Source of the DNA: an uncultured Asticcacaulis sp.
GTDB lineage: Bacteria > Pseudomonadota > Alphaproteobacteria > Caulobacterales > Caulobacteraceae
Length of the DNA: 14,652 bases
Reading direction: 5' to 3'
Assembly (NCBI GenBank): GCA_946482045.1
Contig: CAMLPZ010000081.1
Location: 1 to 14,652, forward strand
Shown here: in pieces, positions 7,291 through 14,652 of the stretch
Numbering within the stretch: position 1 is the stretch's first letter
Layout: every line of letters starts with the position of its first letter
Made by a program: the position numbers and the translations under genes
Notes under the pieces: model-generated
Told to the model about the DNA's origin: nothing
Database searches by the model: none
What the model saw: the letters and a program-made list of their open reading frames with translations, nothing else

Positions 7291-7350
7291 ATGAGTTTTT
7301 GCGGCCTCTGGCTGACGGAAGCGAAGACGGTCAATCAGGGAACGGTTTAG

Positions 7351-8826
7351 ATGGCGATATCTTCCAGCGCGCGGCAGCAGGTCTTTGTCCTTGTCGGCGG
7401 CACCGGCGACCTGGCCATGCGGATGCTGTGGCCGTCCCTGGCTATGCTCGACCAGGACGGTTACCTGGCCGATGACCTCCGTATCATTTCAGTGGCCCGC
7501 GAGGACTGTGGCACCGAGGTCTGCGTCGACCGTATCGGTAATGCGGTGCAGAAGCGCATTGGCGCCGACCTGGAACCCGATACCCTCCCGCGCTTCCGCA
7601 AGCGCATCGTTCACGTCGCGCTCGACGCCGCCAAGGATGACTGGGGCTCGAAGCTGAAGGCCGAACTGGGCAATGTCGACGCGCTCGACATCGTTTATTT
7701 CCTTTCCGTGTCGCCGACCCTGTTCAAGCCGATCTGCGAGCATATCGAGCGCGCCGGCCTCAACAAGGCGCCCAACCGCGTCGTGATCGAGAAGCCGATC
7801 GGCCGCGATCTTGAAACGTCTAAGATCATCAACGACTCGGTCGCCCACGCCTTCTCCGAAGACCGCACCTTCCGCATCGACCACTATCTGGGCAAGGAAA
7901 CCGTCCAGAACCTGATCGCGTTGCGCTTCGGCAATACGGTGTTCGAGCCGCTGTGGAATGCCCAGTCGATCGACCACGTCCAGATCACCATCGCCGAAAC
8001 CGTCGGCACGGGCGAGCGCCTGGGCTATTACGACGAATACGGTGCGCTTCGCGACATGTTGCAGAACCACCTGTTGCAACTGCTCTGCCTGACGGCCATG
8101 GAGCCGCCGGCTGGCCTGTCGTCGGACGCTCTGCGCGACGAGAAGGTCAAGGTGCTGCGCTCACTGAAGCCCATCGACGCTTCGAACGTTACCCAGGTGA
8201 CCGCGCGCGGCCAGTACGGCCCGGGCTTTGCCGACGGCGGCGCCATTCGCGGCTACGAGGCGGAAAAGGGCTCACCGTCGGGCACCGAAACCTATGTGGC
8301 GGTTAAGGCCGAAGTCCAGAACTGGCGCTGGGCCGGCACCCCCTTCTATCTTCGGACCGGCAAGTGTCTGCCGTCGCGCGCGACGGAAATCGTCATCCAG
8401 TTCAAGGCCCTGCCGCACTCGATCTTCGGCGGCGAGGACAAGGCCAACCGCTTGACGATCCGCCTGCAGCCCGACGAAGACATCAAGCTGTCGATCATGA
8501 ACAAGTCGCCGGGCCTGACCGCCGAGGGCATGCGCCTGCAATCGCTAGACCTGTCGCTGTCGCTGATCAACGCCTTCGACGGCAATGGAAATAAACCCTC
8601 CCGCCGCCGCATCGCCTATGAGCGCCTGATCCTGGACGCCCTGAACGGCAACAACGCCCAGTTCGTCCGCCGCGACGAGGTCGAGGCCGCCTGGGCGTGG
8701 GTTGACGGCATTTCCGAAGCGTGGAAACAGGCCTATCCCAAGCCGCAAACCTATCCCGCCGGCACCTACGGCCCGGTCAGCGCCTATACGCTGCTCGACC
8801 GTGACGGCCGCACCTGGAACGATTGA
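7351..8826 (+). CDS. zwf: Glucose-6-phosphate 1-dehydrogenase
   Basis: Oxidises glucose-6-phosphate to 6-phosphogluconolactone with NAD(P)+, the entry to the Entner-Doudoroff route; cytoplasmic. It has 491 residues, normal for the family. The N-terminal Rossmann fold carries GGTGDLAMRML (16-26). EKPIGRDL is at 147-154. The signature RIDHYLGKE (175-183) supplies D177 and H178, and H240 (in QNHLLQ) is the expected general base. RTGK is at 335-338. A Met (M25) stands where the Leuconostoc enzyme has substrate-binding K21; the same QRML-like form occurs in Zymomonas-type enzymes as I recall, so it is probably a clade trait. First gene of the cluster, with AGGGA upstream of ATG and candidate LacI-type operators in the leader. 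Confidence 0.98.
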   Translation: MAISSSARQQVFVLVGGTGDLAMRMLWPSLAMLDQDGYLADDLRIISVAREDCGTEVCVDRIGNAVQKRIGADLEPDTLPRFRKRIVHVALDAAKDDWGSKLKAELGNVDALDIVYFLSVSPTLFKPICEHIERAGLNKAPNRVVIEKPIGRDLETSKIINDSVAHAFSEDRTFRIDHYLGKETVQNLIALRFGNTVFEPLWNAQSIDHVQITIAETVGTGERLGYYDEYGALRDMLQNHLLQLLCLTAMEPPAGLSSDALRDEKVKVLRSLKPIDASNVTQVTARGQYGPGFADGGAIRGYEAEKGSPSGTETYVAVKAEVQNWRWAGTPFYLRTGKCLPSRATEIVIQFKALPHSIFGGEDKANRLTIRLQPDEDIKLSIMNKSPGLTAEGMRLQSLDLSLSLINAFDGNGNKPSRRRIAYERLILDALNGNNAQFVRRDEVEAAWAWVDGISEAWKQAYPKPQTYPAGTYGPVSAYTLLDRDGRTWND

Positions 8827-8847
8827 AGGGTGGACGGGCAGGGCCAC

Positions 8848-9591
8848 ATGATCACCTTCGACGGCGCCAAGGGGCCCGTCGCGGTGCGCTGCTTCGACAG
8901 CGCGGCGGAAGCCGGGGCGTGGATCGCGCCAAACATCGCCAAGTCGCTGCGTGACGCGATCGCCCAGCGTGGCAAGGCCATCTGGCTTGGCTGCGGCGGT
9001 ACGACCCCCAAACCGATCTATGAAAAGCTGGTCACCGAAGACATCGATTGGGACAAGGTTAAGCTGTTCCAGGTCGACGAGCGCTTCGTGCCGACCGATG
9101 ACGCCGCTTCCAACACGCGCATGATGCGCGAGGCGCTGACCACAGTTATCGGGCCGGGCGCCATGGAGTTGATCTCGCTCATCCAGGATATCGACGACCA
9201 GTATGCCTGCGCCGCCAAGGCCGAGGCGAAACTGCGGGAACTGGGCGGCGGTGAGCCGCCGGTGTTCGACTTCGCTTTGATGGGCATGGGGCCGGATGCG
9301 CACTATGCGTCGATCTTTCCTGGCCATGCGATCAACGGCGTCGTTTACAATACCGACGCCCTGGTCCTGCCGGTGTCGGCCTCGACGACCGAACTGGAAC
9401 CCAAGCTGCCGCGCATCACCCTGACGGTGCCGGCGATCAATGAGTCGCGCCGTATCCTGTTCTATATCACCGGTCAGACCAAGCTGGACGTGCTGAAGTC
9501 CGCCGCCTTGTCGACCGATCCCTATACATCGCCCATCGGCGCCTTCCTGGCACAATGTCCGGTCGCCGTCGAATTCGTCTGGGCGCCCTGA
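8848..9591 (+). CDS. pgl: 6-phosphogluconolactonase
   Basis: Hydrolyses 6-phosphogluconolactone to 6-phosphogluconate, linking Zwf to Edd; cytoplasmic. It has 247 residues from the ATG, typical of the SOL/DevB family. Motifs: LGCGGTTPKPIY (47-58), VDERFVP (76-82) with the Asn/Thr-rich NTRMMREAL following, GMGPDAHYASIFPG (146-159), and RITLTVPAIN (189-198) before ILFYITG. The usual form of the third motif is GMGxDGHTASLFPG; here D150 and H152 are kept but G becomes A151 and T becomes Y153. The start is uncertain: GTG at 8830 is also in frame, 3 bases after the zwf stop, but has no well-spaced ribosome-binding site, whereas AGGG lies 4 bases before the ATG at 8848. The stop TGA overlaps the ribosome-binding site of edd, so translation is probably coupled. 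Confidence 0.95.
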   Translation: MITFDGAKGPVAVRCFDSAAEAGAWIAPNIAKSLRDAIAQRGKAIWLGCGGTTPKPIYEKLVTEDIDWDKVKLFQVDERFVPTDDAASNTRMMREALTTVIGPGAMELISLIQDIDDQYACAAKAEAKLRELGGGEPPVFDFALMGMGPDAHYASIFPGHAINGVVYNTDALVLPVSASTTELEPKLPRITLTVPAINESRRILFYITGQTKLDVLKSAALSTDPYTSPIGAFLAQCPVAVEFVWAP

Positions 9592-9600
9592 GGCATCATC

Positions 9601-11415
<1,815 letters not shown>

Positions 11416-11419
11416 GGTA

Positions 11420-12418
11420 ATGACAGCTCAATCAGGAATTTCCGGCCGCACGCTGCGTGGTCTGGTCGGCGACATCGGCGGCACCAATGCGCGCTTCGCC
11501 GTGGCCGAACGGATGGACGGCAAGACGACCCTGTCCAATTTCAAGTCGCTGGAATGCGGCGACTATCCGGACGTCTATGAGGCGCTCAAGGCCTATTTTG
11601 GCATGATTGGCGGCCGCCCGGCGCTCGATTATGCCTGCGTGGCCGTCGCCGGTCCTGTCAAGGACGGCCGGATCAAGTTCACCAATCTCAGCTGGGTCAT
11701 CGAGGAACGGCTGCTGGCCCAATCCGTCGGTGCGCCGAAAGCTCGCCTGATCAACGACTATGCCGGTCTGGCCTATGCCCTACCGCACCTGTCGGACCAG
11801 GACGTCAAGACGATCGGGCCGGTGACGCAAGGATTTGGCAATGTCCACGCCGTCATGGGCGCAGGGACGGGCTTTGGCGCCTCGGTGCTGGTCGGCGGTC
11901 CTTACGGCCCGTACTGCCTGTCGACCGAAAGCGGCCATATCAGCTGGGCGCCCGTCAATGACTACGAGGCGGAAATCCAGCGTTTCTTGCGCAAGAAGTA
12001 TGGCCGCGTCACGGTCGAGATGCTGCTGTCCGGTCCGGGCCTGGTCAACCTCTATCAGGCGATCTGCTCGATCCGGGGCGAAGGCTGCGAGCCTTTGACG
12101 CCGGCCCAGATCACCCATCTGGAAGGCGAGGACGCCACGGGCAGCCGTTATACGGTCGAGGCATTCCTGGACATCATGGCCAGCGTCTGTGGTGACCTGG
12201 CCCTGGCGCACGGCGCGACGTCGGGCATGTTCATGGCCGGCGGCATCGCCCCACGCCTGATCAAGCATATCGACGAACTCCGTTTCCGGGCGCGCATGGA
12301 GGCCAAGCAGCCGATGGTGCATCTGGTGTCCGCCATCCCGTCACGCATTATCATCCATCCGTATGCGGCCTTGCTGGGTTCGGCAAATGCGCTGACGGAT
12401 CACGAAATAACAGGCTAG
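11420..12418 (+). CDS. glk: Glucokinase (Glk family)
   Basis: Phosphorylates glucose with ATP to glucose-6-phosphate, feeding Zwf; cytoplasmic. It has 332 residues and belongs to the E. coli-type Glk family, not the ROK family (no CXCGXXGC zinc motif). Motifs: the phosphate-binding GDIGGTNARFA (17-27), VAVAGPV (74-80), LINDYAGLAYAL (110-121) with catalytic D113, MGAGTGFGASVL (146-157), STESGHISWAP (168-178) and FMAGGIAPRL (271-280). The frame is open upstream into edd, but the ATG at 11420 places the phosphate motif at the usual distance from the N-terminus. Its ribosome-binding site is poor (AAGG only 2 bases away), which fits coupling to edd termination 4 bases upstream. Having a glucokinase in the cluster suggests glucose enters unphosphorylated and not through a PTS. 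Confidence 0.97.
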   Translation: MTAQSGISGRTLRGLVGDIGGTNARFAVAERMDGKTTLSNFKSLECGDYPDVYEALKAYFGMIGGRPALDYACVAVAGPVKDGRIKFTNLSWVIEERLLAQSVGAPKARLINDYAGLAYALPHLSDQDVKTIGPVTQGFGNVHAVMGAGTGFGASVLVGGPYGPYCLSTESGHISWAPVNDYEAEIQRFLRKKYGRVTVEMLLSGPGLVNLYQAICSIRGEGCEPLTPAQITHLEGEDATGSRYTVEAFLDIMASVCGDLALAHGATSGMFMAGGIAPRLIKHIDELRFRARMEAKQPMVHLVSAIPSRIIIHPYAALLGSANALTDHEITG

Positions 12419-12432
12419 CCTTCCTTATTTTT

Positions 12433-12489
12433 CCTTCCCCGTTTACGGGGAAGGTGGCATCGCCGGAGGCGATGTCGGAAGGGGGAAGG
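12433..12489 (+). repeat. REP-like palindromic element (copy A)
   Basis: CCTTCCCCG-TTTA-CGGGGAAGG (12433-12454) is a perfect hairpin 14 bases after the glk stop. It is followed by CATCGCC-GGA-GGCGATG (12458-12474) and then GGAAGGGGGAAGG. The two hairpins in tandem resemble REP/BIME-type intergenic elements. The position suggests 3' end protection of the zwf-pgl-edd-glk mRNA. Confidence 0.7.
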
Positions 12490-12515
12490 CCACAGGAACT
12501 ATCGGAGCGGGTAAT

Positions 12516-12595
12516 CCCCCTCCCACCACTTCGTGGTGCCTATCGCTGGCGAAAGCTATACTTTCACTGGCGCTCTACCCCGTAAACGGGGAGGG
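12516..12595 (-). repeat. REP-like palindromic element (copy B, opposite orientation)
   Basis: It contains CACCAC-TTC-GTGGTG (12524-12538), GAAAG-CTATA-CTTTC (12551-12565) and CCCCG-TAAA-CGGGG (12578-12591), then AGGG. Read on the minus strand it has the same order as copy A: a CCCCGTTTACGGGG hairpin, a GGCANC hairpin, then GGGAGGGGG, with extra bases between. Copies A and B face each other, 26 bases apart, and fill most of the 211-base glk-eda gap. Confidence 0.6.
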
Positions 12596-12629
12596 AAATA
12601 ACGACACGTTTAATATTGAGGAAGCGACC

Positions 12630-13259
12630 ATGTCCCAGAACCATAAAGTCCAGAAGTATATGACCATGGGCCCTGTGCTGCCGGTTATGGTCATCTCTAA
12701 GATCGAACATGCCGTTCCGCTGGCCCAGTCGCTGATCAATGGCGGCATCAAGGTGCTGGAGATCACGCTGCGTACGGACTGCGCGCTCGATGCCATCAAG
12801 CTGATCAGCCAGGAATGCCCGGACGCGGTTGTCGGCGCCGGCACGGTGCTGACGCCCAAGGACGCTGAAAAGGCCGCCAAGGCGGGAGCGAAGTTCGCCG
12901 TGTCGCCGGGCCTGACCAAAGACCTTGCGCACCAGGATTCGCTGCCACTGCTGCCGGGCGTGGCGACGTCGTCCGAAGTTATGCGAGCCATGGAATGGGA
13001 CTACACCTATCTTAAGTTCTTTCCGGCCGTACCGGCTGGCGGCGTCAACTATCTCAAGGGCATAGGCGGTCCGCTGCCCCAGGCGAAATTCTGCCCGACC
13101 GGCGGCATCGACGTTAAGAATGCGGCCGATTTCCTGGCCCTGCCGAATGTGCTGTGCGTCGGCGGATCGTGGGTCGCGCCGGCCAAGGCGATGGAAGAGG
13201 GCAACTGGACGGAAATCACCCGTCTGGCCGCCGAGGCCGTCTCGACCTTTGGCAAATAA
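12630..13259 (+). CDS. eda: KDPG aldolase (2-dehydro-3-deoxy-phosphogluconate aldolase)
   Basis: Splits KDPG into pyruvate and glyceraldehyde-3-phosphate, the last dedicated Entner-Doudoroff step; a class I aldolase, normally a trimer. It has 209 residues, typical. The Schiff-base lysine is K129 (in YLKFFPA), the general base is E44 in LEITLRT (43-49), followed by R48. GAGTVL (69-74), FAVSPG (89-94) and PTGGI (156-160, phosphate binding) complete the barrel signatures. GAGGA lies 7 bases before the ATG. It is in the same direction as glk but separated by 211 bases of palindromic repeats, so it may be read from the upstream promoter at a different level or have its own. No strong promoter was recognised directly ahead of it. 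Confidence 0.98.
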   Translation: MSQNHKVQKYMTMGPVLPVMVISKIEHAVPLAQSLINGGIKVLEITLRTDCALDAIKLISQECPDAVVGAGTVLTPKDAEKAAKAGAKFAVSPGLTKDLAHQDSLPLLPGVATSSEVMRAMEWDYTYLKFFPAVPAGGVNYLKGIGGPLPQAKFCPTGGIDVKNAADFLALPNVLCVGGSWVAPAKAMEEGNWTEITRLAAEAVSTFGK

Positions 13260-13271
13260 ACCTTAAGACTT

Positions 13272-13292
13272 GCGAAGGCATTTTCTCTTCGC
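13272..13292 (+). terminator. Weak hairpin after eda
   Basis: GCGAAG (13272-13277) and CTTCGC (13287-13292) form a 6-bp stem with a 9-base loop 12 bases after the eda stop. No U-run follows, so it is at best a weak terminator or a 3' stabilising structure. Confidence 0.25.
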
Positions 13293-13298
13293 GTGTTG

Positions 13299-13371
13299 CG
13301 CGACAAATAAGATTAGATCGATATGATTTAGATGGAAACATCACACCGATCTAAGTTTTTGTTTTGTCGCG
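13299..13371. repeat. Nested inverted repeat between eda and the repressor gene
   Basis: Outer arms CGCGACAAA (13299-13307) and TTTGTCGCG (13363-13371) are perfect 9-base complements. Inner arms TTAGATCG (13313-13320) and CGATCTAA (13347-13354) are perfect 8-base complements around a 26-base AT-rich loop. The span contains no gene. It may be a leader structure, a paired protein-binding site or a small mobile palindrome remnant. Confidence 0.5.
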
Positions 13372-13379
13372 ATATTTAA

Positions 13380-13405
13380 GGCGAAAACCGCTTACACTTT
13401 TCGCC
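13380..13405. promoter_or_regulatory. Inverted repeat upstream of the LacI-family gene
   Basis: GGCGAAAA (13380-13387) and TTTTCGCC (13398-13405) are perfect 8-base arms around CCGCTTACAC. The loop plus the left arm reads TGTAAGCGGTTTTC on the minus strand, loosely like a LacI-family operator. It could be an autoregulatory site (inference). Confidence 0.4.
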
Positions 13406-13424
13406 ATATCGCTCTAAAGCAGGG

Positions 13425-13439
13425 TGGAAAGTGTTTCCA
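13425..13439. promoter_or_regulatory. Short palindrome upstream of the LacI-family gene
   Basis: TGGAAA-GTG-TTTCCA has perfect 6-base arms and lies 13 bases upstream of a TTGACA at 13453-13458. The position suits an operator for the repressor gene; the binding protein is unknown. Confidence 0.35.
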
Positions 13440-13452
13440 GATACCCATGCTA

Positions 13453-13481
13453 TTGACAAATTTGCACAGGTGAAGAAACTT
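13453..13481 (+). promoter_or_regulatory. Possible promoter (-35 TTGACA) for the LacI-family gene
   Basis: A perfect TTGACA at 13453-13458 stands 43 bases before the earliest start codon. The matching -10 is poor (AAACTT at 13476-13481 after 17 bases), so only the -35 is convincing. Confidence 0.3.
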
Positions 13482-13516
13482 TTGCCAGTAATCGGCGGAT
13501 ATTGGAACGGCATTCA

Positions 13517-14596
13517 GTGAATCAAACCAAGGCTCTCCCGGAAGGCACGGTGCCCGTTCCGGGCATTGCGGGTGCCGTTTCGACCATCAATGACGTGGCG
13601 CGGCTGGCCGGCGTATCGATCAAGACCGTGTCCCGTGTCATGAATGATGAGCCTAATGTCCGCGAAGAAACGCGCGCCAAGGTCAAGCAGGCCGCCGATG
13701 TCCTGCATTACCGTCCGAATCTGCTGGCCCGGTCGCTGGCCGGCGCGCGCAGTTTCCTGCTGGGCCTGCTCTATCACAACCCAGTGCCGACCTACATCAT
13801 GGAGATGCACCAGGGTGTCGTGAAGCGCTGCCGCGAAAGCAACTACCACCTGCTGGCCGAACCGCAGGACCTGACGGGCGGAGAGGTCGAAAAGTCGATC
13901 GCCAATCTGTTGTCGACCATCCGTCTCGACGGCGTCATCCTGACCCCGCCTTTGTGTGACATGGCTGTAGTGCTTCAGACGGTCGAGGCCGCCAATGTGC
14001 CCTATGTCCGCATTGCGCCGTTTCTTTATCCCGGCCGCACGGCCACGGTTCGCATGGACGAGGCGCGCGCCGCTTATGAAATGACGCAGTACCTGCTGAA
14101 GATGGGTCATCGCGATATCGGCTTCATCATGGGCCATCCGGAACACGGCGGTACGCATCTGCGCTACAAGGGGTTCATGGCCGCCATGCGCGACGCCGGC
14201 ATCGAGCCGCGTGCCGAATGGATCAAGCAGGGCTATTTCAGCTTCGAATCCGGCGTCGACGTCGGCCATGCCTTCTTTGCGGAGGGGCAGGCGAGGCCGA
14301 CAGCTATCTTCTCCTCAAATGACGATATGGCGTTCGGCCTGATGAGCGTGGCCCAGCGCCTTGGCATCCACATCCCGGACGACCTGTCGATCGTCGGTTT
14401 CGACGACACGCCGGGCTGCGAGCTGATCTGGCCGCACCTGACGACCATCCGCCAGCCGGTGACCGACATGGCCTTTGCTGCGGCGGATATCCTGCTCGAG
14501 CGCAATAATGCCGACGAAGATGCGCCGCCGTTCAGCAGCATTGTCCGCGAGTTGCCATTCACATTGATTGAGCGGGAATCGGTGCGGAAGCTCTGA
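13517..14596 (+). CDS. LacI-family transcriptional regulator, probable repressor of the Entner-Doudoroff cluster
   Basis: A DNA-binding regulator with an N-terminal helix-turn-helix (INDVARLAGVSIKTVSRVMN, about residues 24-43 from this start). The hinge YRPNLLARSL and a periplasmic-binding-protein-like sugar-sensing domain follow. VDGVIL-type and FSSNDDMAFGLM, SIVGFDD and TIRQPVTDMA segments are typical of the core. The start is uncertain: TTG at 13502 (364 residues), GTG at 13517 (359) and GTG at 13550 are all in frame and none has a strong ribosome-binding site; all keep the whole HTH. It follows eda after about 257 bases rich in inverted repeats. Its position at the end of a glucose catabolic cluster, together with LacI-type palindromes ahead of zwf, suggests it controls these genes in response to a sugar phosphate such as KDPG or 6-phosphogluconate. 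Target and effector are inferred, not shown. Confidence 0.93.
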   Translation: MNQTKALPEGTVPVPGIAGAVSTINDVARLAGVSIKTVSRVMNDEPNVREETRAKVKQAADVLHYRPNLLARSLAGARSFLLGLLYHNPVPTYIMEMHQGVVKRCRESNYHLLAEPQDLTGGEVEKSIANLLSTIRLDGVILTPPLCDMAVVLQTVEAANVPYVRIAPFLYPGRTATVRMDEARAAYEMTQYLLKMGHRDIGFIMGHPEHGGTHLRYKGFMAAMRDAGIEPRAEWIKQGYFSFESGVDVGHAFFAEGQARPTAIFSSNDDMAFGLMSVAQRLGIHIPDDLSIVGFDDTPGCELIWPHLTTIRQPVTDMAFAAADILLERNNADEDAPPFSSIVRELPFTLIERESVRKL

Positions 14597-14652
14597 CCGC
14601 TTAAGGTCTTCATTGAAATATTCCGACCCGCCTGCAGCGAGGCAAGGGCGCC

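Larger units (their letters stand above)
6996..7350. other. ppc-zwf intergenic control region (355 bases)
   Basis: This stretch has no credible gene. An open frame of 92 codons (7016-7294) crosses it but runs through a REP-like element and has no ribosome-binding site. In order it holds: a nested inverted repeat after ppc (CTGCCGCC 6998-7005 with GGCGGCAG 7050-7057, enclosing TTGTC/GACAA 7023-7027/7035-7039); a REP-like hairpin; a LacI-type palindrome; GGCCTT/AAGGCC arms (7168-7173/7181-7186); GACGCC/GGCGTC arms (7211-7216/7225-7230); a GANTC-centred palindrome; a second LacI-type palindrome; and the zwf ribosome-binding site (AGGGA, 9 bases before ATG). Confidence 0.6.

Noticed and set aside
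7016..7294. 92-codon open frame between ppc and zwf
   Set aside because: It runs through the REP-like hairpin and two palindromes, has no ribosome-binding site, and the translated repeat (PSPQPSPRKRGEG) is the usual artefact of such elements.
7351..7428. M25 in place of the substrate-binding Lys of Leuconostoc G6PD as a sign of a defective enzyme
   Set aside because: The other catalytic residues (D177, H178, H240) are intact and, as I recall, related alphaproteobacterial enzymes carry the same change, so it is a clade feature.
12433..12595. Palindromic glk-eda spacer as a CRISPR array or attachment site
   Set aside because: There are no regularly spaced identical repeats and no integrase gene; the pieces fit facing REP-like elements better.

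Overview
The window looks like chromosomal DNA from an alphaproteobacterium, most likely of the order Caulobacterales (my impression is Caulobacter or Asticcacaulis relatives). The clues are GC-rich coding, the compact zwf-pgl-edd-glk cluster ending in eda and a LacI-family gene, Caulobacter-like promoter spacing upstream of ppc, and GANTC (CcrM-type) sites in several leaders. The lineage is inference from gene content and motifs; no search was run. No plasmid, phage, transposase, CRISPR, tRNA or rRNA was seen.

Layout. On the left, three genes read leftward: a single-domain response regulator with an arginine-rich tail (50-586), aminopeptidase N (pepN, 770-3382) and a 186-residue conserved-looking hypothetical protein (3486-4046). 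A divergent AT-rich regulatory gap (4047-4322) separates them from rightward genes: phosphoenolpyruvate carboxylase (ppc, 4323-6995), a 355-base control region, then glucose-6-phosphate dehydrogenase (zwf), 6-phosphogluconolactonase (pgl), 6-phosphogluconate dehydratase (edd) and glucokinase (glk), with gaps of only 4 to about 21 bases. A 211-base repeat-filled spacer precedes KDPG aldolase (eda), and a 257-base spacer packed with inverted repeats precedes a LacI-family repressor (start near 13517, end 14596).

How it works together. Glk phosphorylates glucose, Zwf and Pgl make 6-phosphogluconate, and Edd and Eda split it to pyruvate and glyceraldehyde-3-phosphate: a complete Entner-Doudoroff route. 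Ppc refills oxaloacetate from PEP. The LacI-type protein is the natural candidate to control the cluster. Two perfect 12-bp palindromes with a central AGCGCT lie ahead of zwf and have the architecture of LacI-family operators.

The genes are ordinary central metabolism. The less ordinary material is between them: a hairpin that would cover the pepN ribosome-binding site and contains two GANTC sites; a 17-base palindrome centred on GANTC ahead of zwf; three copies of a CCCCGTTTACGGGG-cored REP-like element; and nested inverted repeats between eda and the repressor gene. I found no convincing new multi-gene system.
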